Positions 1 through 6,779 of a stretch of 25,034 nt of DNA are shown here, one piece after another; the first letter of the stretch is position 1; each line of letters begins with the position of its first letter. The position numbers were made by a program, and so were the translations under genes. The stretch is taken from NCBI GenBank assembly GCA_904502025.1, contig CAJGDJ010000031.1:1-25034 (forward strand). Direction: 5' to 3'. The notes beneath the pieces are model-generated. The model was not told the origin of the DNA and did not search any database. It saw only the letters and a program-made list of their open reading frames with translations. This stretch comes from an uncultured Muribaculaceae bacterium (GTDB lineage: Bacteria > Bacteroidota > Bacteroidia > Bacteroidales > Muribaculaceae).

Positions 1-28
1 TGAGGCACACAACGCCCCAATTAGCGTG

Positions 29-58
29 CAAAGGTAAGCATAATTTTCTATATGACAA
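29..58 (-). promoter_or_regulatory. Bacteroidetes-type promoter reading off the left edge
   Basis: On the minus strand a TTG (58-56) is followed after 19 bases by TACCTTTG (36-29), a full match to the Bacteroidetes TTG-N19-TAnnTTTG promoter pattern. Transcription would start near position 22-24 and run left out of the window. It does not serve the hexosaminidase gene, whose stop codon lies at 98, so it must drive an unseen gene or RNA to the left. Confidence 0.6.
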
Positions 59-97
59 TGCTTTTTGAATGGATTTTTATCGCTATTTGAAAATTCC

Positions 98-2317
98 TTA
101 TTTGTTCAGGATTGTTGTTACGCTTTGTTGACCAAGGTAGTATAGCCGAGCACGAATTTGAGATGCTTTGGCAGTGAATGGCTCGGTATAAATGGGCGAT
201 TTGAGCGTTGGCTCGCTACCATCAATAGTATAACGTATCACAGCACCCGGGTAGGGTGAGTTCATTTTTACCATTCCGTTTTCAACGATTATGCCGGGTT
301 GGCGAAGGTGGAAATTCCAACCACGCACCGCTAATCGAGGTAACTCTTTGTTGCATATAATATTGTTGAATTGAGCCGGTGTATAAGTTGCTGAGTTGTT
401 CCATGCACGTTCGGCAAGCCCAAGCATTTTAGGTAGTAGAAATGACTGAAGTTGAGGAAATGAACGCATGGTTTCGGCAAACACTTGTCCACTGATACCT
501 ACAATGCGACCTTTGGTAGTTTCATCGGTGGGGCATAATTGAGCAGGGTAACCGGCAAGAGAGTTGAATTCATCAACAGTGCCGCCCCAATTTAATCCTT
601 TTTCTAATGGGTGGTAATTATACATCATATCGAGATAAAAATGATTCACATTGCTCAATATGATAGGGTATCCGGCATTTACAGCTTCGCGAGTAACACC
701 TCCATGCCCGTGTGATGGGAGTGTACTCCAGCAGTTCACACCACCCACCAATGGTGCAATTTCGGCATTGTATTCGGGTGTGTGTCCTACGGCAATTTCT
801 TGCCAGCCGTTCATCTTTATGCCACGTTGGGATAGAATCTTTGCCAGTTGACGCACAAAATATGCGTGTAGCCCTTTTTCGCCATCAAGTTTTTTTGTGT
901 TGATTAATTCCTGTGCGGCTTTTGATCCGTTCCAAGCACCGCGAGGCACTTCATCGCCTCCAATATGAATGGCAGTGAGTGTAGCCCCTGCTTCGCGATA
1001 CATGGTAATGAGTTCGTCAATCACCTTTTCCATAAATTTATAAGGTCCGGGGAGAGCGGGATTCATTACATTGTCGTGAAATGCTTGTGCCGAGGTGTAG
1101 CGTGATGTATCACCATCTTCAATGAGGCGATAAGTGGCATCGCCGGTGTTGCGATAGCGTGCCTCCATTGATTTTATGGCTGCACGAGCATGTCCGGGCG
1201 ATTCTATTTCGGGAACAACATCGATGCCATATTCTTTACAGTAACGGAGAAAGTTGATAAACTCATCGCGTGAGATATATCCGTTTGCAGTGCCTTCGGC
1301 TGTATTTGGATCGCCGTTGCCGGCAAATATCTGTACAAGGTGATTTCGCTCGTCAAGTGTATAGCCACGACGTGCTCCAACGTTGGTAAGCTCAGGTAAC
1401 CCCGGAATTTCCAATCGCCATGCTTCATCATCGCAAAAATGGAAATGAAGGGTATTAAGGCGATAACGAGCGAGCATTTGAACGATTGTTTGCATATCAC
1501 TCACACGTTGGAAATTGCGAGCAATGTCAATCATTATAGCACGATAGGGAAGGTCGGGATAGTCCTCAATCACAGCACAAGGTAGAGGAGTGCCGTCGCC
1601 TGGGATATAGTTGTGAGTTGTGAGAACTCGATTTGCTATATTTAATGCTTTCTCTGATGCGTATTCAATCAATACGTTATCAGTAGAAATTGTAATGCGA
1701 TAAAATTCGGGGTTTTCGTGTGAGATGGGTTGTGATTTCACTTCGCCGTTGCCTTCATAATTGCCCCCAATAAGTTTAACACTTTTGAATGATGGTATTA
1801 CATCATAAATACTGATAGGGTCGTTACAAACGAGCGATTCGTTGATGCGATAAATGTCATCGCCGTATGGCATGCGATCTTTCCCTTCGATGCTCCATTG
1901 ATTGGGACGTTCGATGATAGAACGGCGAGTGTATTTTACGCTTGATGTGAGACCGCGAGAGTCAACAGTGTGAATACCGTCAGGAGCATAACAAATGGCA
2001 GCGAGAGTTCCTTTAACGCGAATGTCAATCACTACACTATCGGCTTTTGAACCAAATTGTGGCGATGTGAGATAGTAATAACCGGGAACTATTTCCACAA
2101 CCGAGTCGACACTGTTAAGAGGCTTCATTTGTCGGGCAAACTGATTAAAACACAATCGGTTTATTTTGTCGATGTTGCCTTTAATGGTAAATCGTTGAAT
2201 ATAGAAATTTTCGCCCGAAGCGTCTTTGTTGTTGCCAAGGTTTTCCCAAATTACGGTAGTTTTGGCATTGGCAATAAATGTCATTGCGAGAAGTAGAAAA
2301 AAGGTTATTTTACGCAT
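98..2317 (-). CDS. Secreted beta-N-acetylhexosaminidase, GH20
   Basis: Hydrolyses terminal beta-linked GlcNAc/GalNAc from glycans such as mucin or host N-glycans, probably in the periplasm or on the surface. The 739-aa protein begins with a signal peptide (MRKITFFLLLAMTFIANA, cleavage likely after A18). It has a non-catalytic N-terminal part, a GH20b-like domain to about residue 250, and a catalytic barrel from about 255 (YRAIMIDIARNF) to about 640. The family's catalytic Asp-Glu pair is visible at D455-E456 in HIGGDEVP; HFHFCDDEAWRLEI and PEIESPGHARA are further barrel motifs. A C-terminal chitobiase-like beta domain (RYTIDGSEPT) ends the protein. The start lies 3 bases after the stop of the phosphatase gene, so the two are cotranscribed. 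Full length for the family. The substrate is inferred from the family only. Confidence 0.93.
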   Translation of the reverse strand: MRKITFFLLLAMTFIANAKTTVIWENLGNNKDASGENFYIQRFTIKGNIDKINRLCFNQFARQMKPLNSVDSVVEIVPGYYYLTSPQFGSKADSVVIDIRVKGTLAAICYAPDGIHTVDSRGLTSSVKYTRRSIIERPNQWSIEGKDRMPYGDDIYRINESLVCNDPISIYDVIPSFKSVKLIGGNYEGNGEVKSQPISHENPEFYRITISTDNVLIEYASEKALNIANRVLTTHNYIPGDGTPLPCAVIEDYPDLPYRAIMIDIARNFQRVSDMQTIVQMLARYRLNTLHFHFCDDEAWRLEIPGLPELTNVGARRGYTLDERNHLVQIFAGNGDPNTAEGTANGYISRDEFINFLRYCKEYGIDVVPEIESPGHARAAIKSMEARYRNTGDATYRLIEDGDTSRYTSAQAFHDNVMNPALPGPYKFMEKVIDELITMYREAGATLTAIHIGGDEVPRGAWNGSKAAQELINTKKLDGEKGLHAYFVRQLAKILSQRGIKMNGWQEIAVGHTPEYNAEIAPLVGGVNCWSTLPSHGHGGVTREAVNAGYPIILSNVNHFYLDMMYNYHPLEKGLNWGGTVDEFNSLAGYPAQLCPTDETTKGRIVGISGQVFAETMRSFPQLQSFLLPKMLGLAERAWNNSATYTPAQFNNIICNKELPRLAVRGWNFHLRQPGIIVENGMVKMNSPYPGAVIRYTIDGSEPTLKSPIYTEPFTAKASQIRARLYYLGQQSVTTILNK

Positions 2318-2320
2318 AAG

Positions 2321-2833
2321 TTATTTAATCGTTTTTGAAACTATATCATAGAGGTTGGCACAGCCGTTTTGAAGCAAATCGAGCACCAATTCAAACCCTT
2401 CGGCTCCTTCATAATAGGGGTCGGGGATATAATCATAACGTAACGACATATTAATAAATTTTGCCATAGGTATGATTTTTGTCTCATGTTCGGTCGTTGG
2501 AGCAATGCGACGTAGGTTTGATTCATTGCTTGCGTCCATTGGTATAATGAGGTCGAAATCGTCAAAATCAGCCACACGCACTTGTCGGCAAATATGATTT
2601 AATTCCAAGCCACGACGGCGAGCATGAATACGCATGCGACTATCAGGAAGATCTCCAATATGGTAGCCACCTGTTCCGGCTGAGTCAATTTTCCAACGTG
2701 CCTCATCGTGATGCTCTGCTACAATAGCATGCATAATGCCGTCGGCAGCCGGAGAACGACAAATATTACCCAAGCACACAAATAATACTCTAACTCTCTC
2801 CTTACCTTTCAATGAGTTTATTGCTTCGTTCAT
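2321..2833 (-). CDS. Low-molecular-weight protein-tyrosine phosphatase
   Basis: Cytoplasmic phosphatase of the LMW-PTP family, removing phosphate from phosphotyrosine proteins. The 170-aa protein shows the P-loop C-x5-R as CLGNICRSPA (C20, R26) near the N-terminus and the general-acid motif DPYYEG (D138) near the C-terminus, in the family's usual order. Length is normal, with a short N-terminal extension before the first strand VRVLFVC. It lies between lpxB and the GH20 gene on the same strand; the hexosaminidase start follows 3 bases after its stop. In many bacteria such enzymes regulate exopolysaccharide tyrosine kinases, but no kinase gene is visible here, so the target is unknown. Confidence 0.93.
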   Translation of the reverse strand: MNEAINSLKGKERVRVLFVCLGNICRSPAADGIMHAIVAEHHDEARWKIDSAGTGGYHIGDLPDSRMRIHARRRGLELNHICRQVRVADFDDFDLIIPMDASNESNLRRIAPTTEHETKIIPMAKFINMSLRYDYIPDPYYEGAEGFELVLDLLQNGCANLYDIVSKTIK

Positions 2834-2933
2834 ATTGTAGTTTACACTGTGGTTAACATTTTTAGTTATAAGTATCGCTATTTTATCACAAAGAAATTAC
2901 CTGAGTTAACCGCTTCGATTGATCCTATATTGT

Positions 2934-4055
2934 TCATTTGGATAATTTTTTATAGACAAGTTTTGCAGTTGTTTCGGCGGCTTTGTTGGAGCCGAGGCGA
3001 GAACGCATGTAGGCATAGTCGGTTTGTTGAGTTTCGTGCAATTCTCCTCCGGGTATCACTTTGCTTAATTCAAGAGCAACTCCTTCGTGTTCGCAATAGT
3101 GCAAAAGCATTTCTTTCACAATTTCTCGATTAGCAATAAGATTAGGGAGCGATACAAATGGGATTTTCAATATGTGCTTGAATAGATTGTATGAGAATTT
3201 TGACCCATTGGCACGATAGCATACAACTTGAGGTGTGTGAAGTAATGCTGCTTCAAGAGTTGCTGTTCCCGATGTTACGAGGGCTGCTTGTGCAACGCTC
3301 ATAAGTTCAAATGTAACACCTGTAACTACCGGGAGTTTGCTCATGCCTGAATATATTGAGGCATCAATGCCCGGAGCTCCTGCTATAACGGCCTGGTATT
3401 GAGGGAAGCGTTTAGCAACCTCAATCATGATGGGGAGGTTGTTGCGAATTTCGCCACGACGAGAGCCGGGAACAAGTGCAAGGATAGGGCGAGCCTCCAA
3501 ATTATGTTGATTTATAAAATCATCAACTGAGGGGAGCGAGGTCATGCGTTGCTCGATCTCTTCAACCGAGGGATTCCCTACGTATGTTACATCATAATTG
3601 TGTTTCTTGAAAAATTCAACCTCAAAGGGTAGGATAGAATATAGTTTGGTTACGTATTTTTTTATATCCTTAACGCGATATTCTTTCCATGCCCACACCT
3701 TTGGGGATATGTAATAAAAAACGGGGATTCCTAATTGGTGAGCTGCTTTGGCGAGTTTGAGGTTAAAACTCGGATAATCGATAAGAATTAAAGCATCGGG
3801 ACAAGATTGACGCAAAGCCTCTTTGGCTCGACGAAGATTGCCAAATACTTTGTCGAGGTTTCGCAACACTTCGCTAAATCCCATATAGGCCATATCGCGA
3901 TAATCTACCACCGGTTCACATCCGGCAGCCTCACGCATAAGGTCGCCACCAAGATACACAAATTGAGCGTTGGTATCAACTTTTTTCAGCTCTTTAATTA
4001 GTTCGGCAGCATGTATATCGCCCGAAGCTTCACCCACCGACAAGAAATATTTCAT
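2934..4055 (-). CDS. lpxB: Lipid-A-disaccharide synthase LpxB
   Basis: Transfers 2,3-diacylglucosamine-1-phosphate from UDP onto lipid X to form the lipid A disaccharide, at the inner face of the cytoplasmic membrane. The 373-aa protein has the hallmark N-terminus MKYFLSVGEASGD, then DALILIDYPSFNLKLA, the core YYISPKVWAWKEYR, LVPGSRRGEI and a donor-binding C-terminal part (TSGTATLEAALLHTPQVVCYR). Length is normal and all motifs are present, so the gene is intact. The start codon and first nine codons are repeated at the start of the next gene upstream (DUF1016), whose stop lies 25 bases before this ATG. The native promoter appears to be beyond that insertion (5269-5276), so lpxB is probably read through the DUF1016 gene or from a weak site in the AT-rich gap. 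Confidence 0.96.
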   Translation of the reverse strand: MKYFLSVGEASGDIHAAELIKELKKVDTNAQFVYLGGDLMREAAGCEPVVDYRDMAYMGFSEVLRNLDKVFGNLRRAKEALRQSCPDALILIDYPSFNLKLAKAAHQLGIPVFYYISPKVWAWKEYRVKDIKKYVTKLYSILPFEVEFFKKHNYDVTYVGNPSVEEIEQRMTSLPSVDDFINQHNLEARPILALVPGSRRGEIRNNLPIMIEVAKRFPQYQAVIAGAPGIDASIYSGMSKLPVVTGVTFELMSVAQAALVTSGTATLEAALLHTPQVVCYRANGSKFSYNLFKHILKIPFVSLPNLIANREIVKEMLLHYCEHEGVALELSKVIPGGELHETQQTDYAYMRSRLGSNKAAETTAKLVYKKLSK

Positions 4056-4060
4056 AATAT
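4028..4060. repeat. 33-bp direct repeat, copy A (lpxB 5' end)
   Basis: This stretch holds the first nine codons of lpxB, its start codon and five bases upstream. It recurs at 5214-5246 with 32 of 33 identities; the single difference is G at 4044 against A at 5230. The two copies flank the DUF1016 gene, as expected if that gene arrived with a duplication of the lpxB 5' end. Confidence 0.93.
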
Positions 4061-4080
4061 ATTTTTTTCAATCAATAAAA

Positions 4081-5241
4081 TTAGGATTTCTTGGTATTAA
4101 GATCTTTTAGAAATGAACAATATTCCTCAAGAGATTTTCTCATTACATCTTGAGGTATTAATCTTCGTCGATATTCTGCAACCAATGTAGGACTTAATGA
4201 ACGACTTAAGGTATATTCAACCATGCTACGATCGGCTGATGGACATAGTATAATACCTATGCTGGGATTTTCATTATCGTGTTTTACATCTCTGTCAAGG
4301 GCTTCTAAATACATATCCATTTTCCCAATAAATTCGGGTTGGAAATCTACAGCTTTTAATTCAACAGCGACTAAACATTGTAATGCCCTATGGAAAAATA
4401 ATAAATCTATACGTTTAGTAGATCCCCCTACTTGTACTCCATATTCACTATCAACAAACAAAAAATCTTTGCCCAGTTCAAGGATAAATTCTTTCATGTG
4501 ATTTAGTAAACCCTTGTGGATGTGGCGCTCGTTGTGTTTTTTAGGAAGATTTAAAAAATCAATAAAAGTTTTATCTTTTAATATAAACTCAGTGCTAGGA
4601 TATTGGGTTAAAAGTTTTGGAGATAGCATTTTATCTTTATCCATTAAAGATGAAAAAGTTTGATTTACGATACATCTTCGGAGTTCTTCAGAGTTGAGAC
4701 GTTGTTGTGCTGCGTATAACATGTAGAATATACGTTCATCAAAATTTCGACATCTATTGATGATTTCAATATGATTTGTAAATGTTGTAATAGAGAGGAT
4801 TTTTGGCATTTTAGCCATTTCTTGATTGGGAGTTTGTGCAGTTGATAACTGCACATTTTTGTCGAGTTCAATTTGTGCAGTTGGTAACTGCACAAATTCA
4901 TTAAGATTTAATGATTTTGTAAGATTAATGAAATGAGAGTCGGAGTATAGTTCGTAAAATTTAACCATATTGTATAAATTTCGTTTGCTATATCCTCTTC
5001 GTTTAGGATTTTGTTGTTTTAAGTAATCAGCTAACGCACTGACAATTTTTGCTCCCCATCGTGCCGATTTTAATTGTGCAGAGATATATTGTCCTATCTC
5101 CCAATTAGTGCATAAAATTTCTGTATTGACCATTGTGATTGACAATGATCGATGATGTTCAATAATTGAATTGATATATTCAAATTGAACTTCCAATTGG
5201 GTTGATTGGGTATCTTCACCCACCGACAAAAAATATTTCAT
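4081..5241 (-). CDS. DUF1016 / YhcG-type PD-(D/E)XK nuclease-superfamily protein
   Basis: A 386-aa DUF1016 protein: N-terminal winged-helix-like domain (about 20-115; NWEIGQYISAQLK, RRGYSKRNLYNMVKFYELY) and C-terminal PD-(D/E)XK nuclease-like domain (about 220-370). The likely catalytic set is D279 in RIDLLFF and E294-x-K296 in VAVELK, so the fold looks active. Between the domains is a linker with a 13-residue repeat (VQLPTAQ, VQLSTAQ) encoded by DNA palindromes. Residues 1-9 (MKYFLSVGE) are identical to the LpxB N-terminus and are not part of the DUF1016 fold; the family's own sequence seems to begin around residue 12. The gene thus borrows the lpxB promoter, leader and start codon. Members of this family are poorly characterised; roles in DNA cleavage, mobility or defence are suggested, but none is shown here. 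Confidence 0.9.
   Translation of the reverse strand: MKYFLSVGEDTQSTQLEVQFEYINSIIEHHRSLSITMVNTEILCTNWEIGQYISAQLKSARWGAKIVSALADYLKQQNPKRRGYSKRNLYNMVKFYELYSDSHFINLTKSLNLNEFVQLPTAQIELDKNVQLSTAQTPNQEMAKMPKILSITTFTNHIEIINRCRNFDERIFYMLYAAQQRLNSEELRRCIVNQTFSSLMDKDKMLSPKLLTQYPSTEFILKDKTFIDFLNLPKKHNERHIHKGLLNHMKEFILELGKDFLFVDSEYGVQVGGSTKRIDLLFFHRALQCLVAVELKAVDFQPEFIGKMDMYLEALDRDVKHDNENPSIGIILCPSADRSMVEYTLSRSLSPTLVAEYRRRLIPQDVMRKSLEEYCSFLKDLNTKKS
4835..4855. repeat. Palindrome 1 inside the DUF1016 linker
   Basis: A 21-bp perfect inverted repeat with 9-bp arms TGTGCAGTT / AACTGCACA around three bases (GAT). It lies in frame in the DUF1016 gene and encodes NVQLSTA on the minus strand. A near-identical element follows 39 bases (13 codons) away. 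Confidence 0.9.
4870..4898. repeat. Palindrome 2 inside the DUF1016 linker
   Basis: The same 21-bp palindrome with central GGT (core 4874-4894), extended by four more paired bases on each side to a 29-bp inverted repeat. It encodes FVQLPTA in the DUF1016 linker. The two elements differ in the core by one base in the spacer. Confidence 0.9.
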
Positions 5242-5246
5242 AATAT
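5214..5246. repeat. 33-bp direct repeat, copy B (DUF1016 5' end)
   Basis: Second copy of the lpxB 5' end, now serving as the start of the DUF1016 gene. Because the likely ancestral lpxB promoter (5269-5276) lies just upstream of this copy, this is probably the original chromosomal junction, and copy A is the duplicated end that restored lpxB. Confidence 0.93.
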
Positions 5247-5268
5247 GCTATCCAATTAAAGTCAAAGG

Positions 5269-5276
5269 CAAAGATA
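5269..5276 (-). promoter_or_regulatory. -7 box for the DUF1016-lpxB unit
   Basis: On the minus strand this reads TATCTTTG, an exact TAnnTTTG -7 element, 28 bases upstream of the DUF1016 start codon. I see no clear TTG at the expected -33 distance. It is probably the ancestral lpxB promoter, now captured by the inserted gene. Confidence 0.55.
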
Positions 5277-5426
5277 ATACAAAAATCTACAATTGTTTCA
5301 TTTATATTAACCTATTGTTTGGGATTTTTTTGCAAAAAATCGAAAAGCAATCACAATTATATATTATATGAGTGTGATTTGTGAACTTTGTGACTCAAAG
5401 AATGGTGTGTTGTGAAGAATTATCGC

Positions 5427-5434
5427 TATCTTTG
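5427..5434 (+). promoter_or_regulatory. -7 box of hflX, nearly leaderless
   Basis: TATCTTTG matches the Bacteroidetes -7 element exactly. Its end lies only 8 bases before the hflX ATG at 5443, so transcription would begin within a few bases of the start codon. The -33 region has no convincing TTG at the usual spacing. Confidence 0.55.
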
Positions 5435-5442
5435 CCCTCAAG

Positions 5443-6675
5443 ATGAAAGATTTAATTTTAAGTAAAGAAACAAGCGAAAAGGCTGTACTTGTGGGGTTGA
5501 TTACTCCGCAACAAGGAGAGGCAAAGGCAAATGAGTATCTCGACGAGTTGGCTTTTCTTGCCGATACTGCCGGTGCAGTTACTGTGAAAAAATTTCTTCA
5601 ACGTCTCGACCACCCTAACACTGCGACTTTTGTGGGGAAAGGTAAACTTGAGGAGATAAAACAATTTGTGATAGATAATGAGGTGGGTATGGTTATCTTC
5701 GACGATGACCTATCAACCAAGCAGGTGTCGATAATTGAACGTGAACTTCAAGTGAAAATTCTCGACCGTACAAGTCTTATCCTTGACATTTTTGCCAAAC
5801 GAGCACAAACCGCCAATGCTAAAACGCAGGTTGAATTGGCTCAATATCAATACCTATTGCCTCGATTGACTCGCATGTGGACTCATTTGGAACGTCAACG
5901 TGGGGGTATCGGTATGCGTGGTCCCGGTGAAACACAGATTGAAACCGACCGTCGTATCATTCTTGATAAAATTGCTCGATTGAAAGCCGAACTCAAAAAT
6001 ATTGATAAGCAAAAGTCAATCCAACGCAAAAATCGTGGCAAACTCACTCGCGTGGCTCTTGTGGGATATACTAACGTGGGAAAATCTACATTGATGAACC
6101 TATTGAGCAAGAGTGATGTGTTTGCCGAAAACAAATTGTTTGCAACGCTCGACACAACTGTGCGTAAGGTGATTATCGAAAATCTACCATTCTTGTTGAC
6201 CGACACAGTAGGGTTTATTCGCAAGTTGCCTACTCACTTGGTTGAATCGTTCAAATCAACACTCGATGAGGTGCGAGAGGCTGATGTGCTGCTTCATGTG
6301 GTTGATATAAGCCACCCTCAATTTGAAGAACAAGTTGAGGTCGTAAATAAGACTTTGCAAGAAATTTGCGATAGTGCCGACAAGCCAATGATTATGGTAT
6401 TCAATAAGGTTGATGCGTTTACATATACACCTAAAGATGAAGATGATCTAACGCCTCGCATTCGCGAAAATATTTCGCTTGATGAGCTTAAAACTACATG
6501 GATGAGCAAAATGCACGATAATTGTGTGTTTATCTCGGCTAAGAAACAAATAAATATTGATGAATTGAAAGAAAAAGTTTATGCAAAGGCTAAGGAAATT
6601 CATCTTTCACGTTTTCCTTATAACGACTTCCTTTTTCAAACATACGATCAAGAAGATTGGGATAGCGAGTCGTAA
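5443..6675 (+). CDS. hflX: Ribosome-associated GTPase HflX
   Basis: GTPase of the Obg-HflX superfamily that binds the large ribosomal subunit and, in studied bacteria, splits stalled or heat-damaged 70S ribosomes. The 410-aa protein has the HflX N-terminal domain (residues 1-130), the conserved glycine-rich RGGIGMRGPGETQIETDRR (about 153-171), and a GTPase domain with G1 GYTNVGKST (208-216), G3 DTVGF (254-258), G4 NKVD (321-324) and G5 SAK (365-367). Length is normal. The start MKDLILSKETSEKAVLVGLI is family-like, and a -7 promoter box ends 8 bases before it, which supports this ATG and suggests an almost leaderless message. It is divergent from the DUF1016-lpxB unit. Confidence 0.97.
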   Translation: MKDLILSKETSEKAVLVGLITPQQGEAKANEYLDELAFLADTAGAVTVKKFLQRLDHPNTATFVGKGKLEEIKQFVIDNEVGMVIFDDDLSTKQVSIIERELQVKILDRTSLILDIFAKRAQTANAKTQVELAQYQYLLPRLTRMWTHLERQRGGIGMRGPGETQIETDRRIILDKIARLKAELKNIDKQKSIQRKNRGKLTRVALVGYTNVGKSTLMNLLSKSDVFAENKLFATLDTTVRKVIIENLPFLLTDTVGFIRKLPTHLVESFKSTLDEVREADVLLHVVDISHPQFEEQVEVVNKTLQEICDSADKPMIMVFNKVDAFTYTPKDEDDLTPRIRENISLDELKTTWMSKMHDNCVFISAKKQINIDELKEKVYAKAKEIHLSRFPYNDFLFQTYDQEDWDSES

Positions 6676-6779
6676 TAGGTTTGCTATTCGCTAATGTTCC
6701 CAATATCCACTACCTTGGAGCTTAAATGCTCCAGCTCATAACCAAATAATTATAACCTTTATTGTAAAAGTGTAACAGA

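Noticed and set aside
2849..3133. 94-codon open frame (+) opposite the end of lpxB
   Set aside because: Mostly antisense to intact lpxB and without recognisable features.
4081..5241. DUF1016 gene as part of a transposon or restriction system
   Set aside because: No transposase, terminal inverted repeats, methylase or specificity subunit nearby; only the 33-bp direct repeat flanks it.
6716..6733. Inverted repeat TGGAGC / GCTCCA between hflX and the DUF4954 gene
   Set aside because: Stem of only 6 bp without a T-run; not convincing as terminator or operator.
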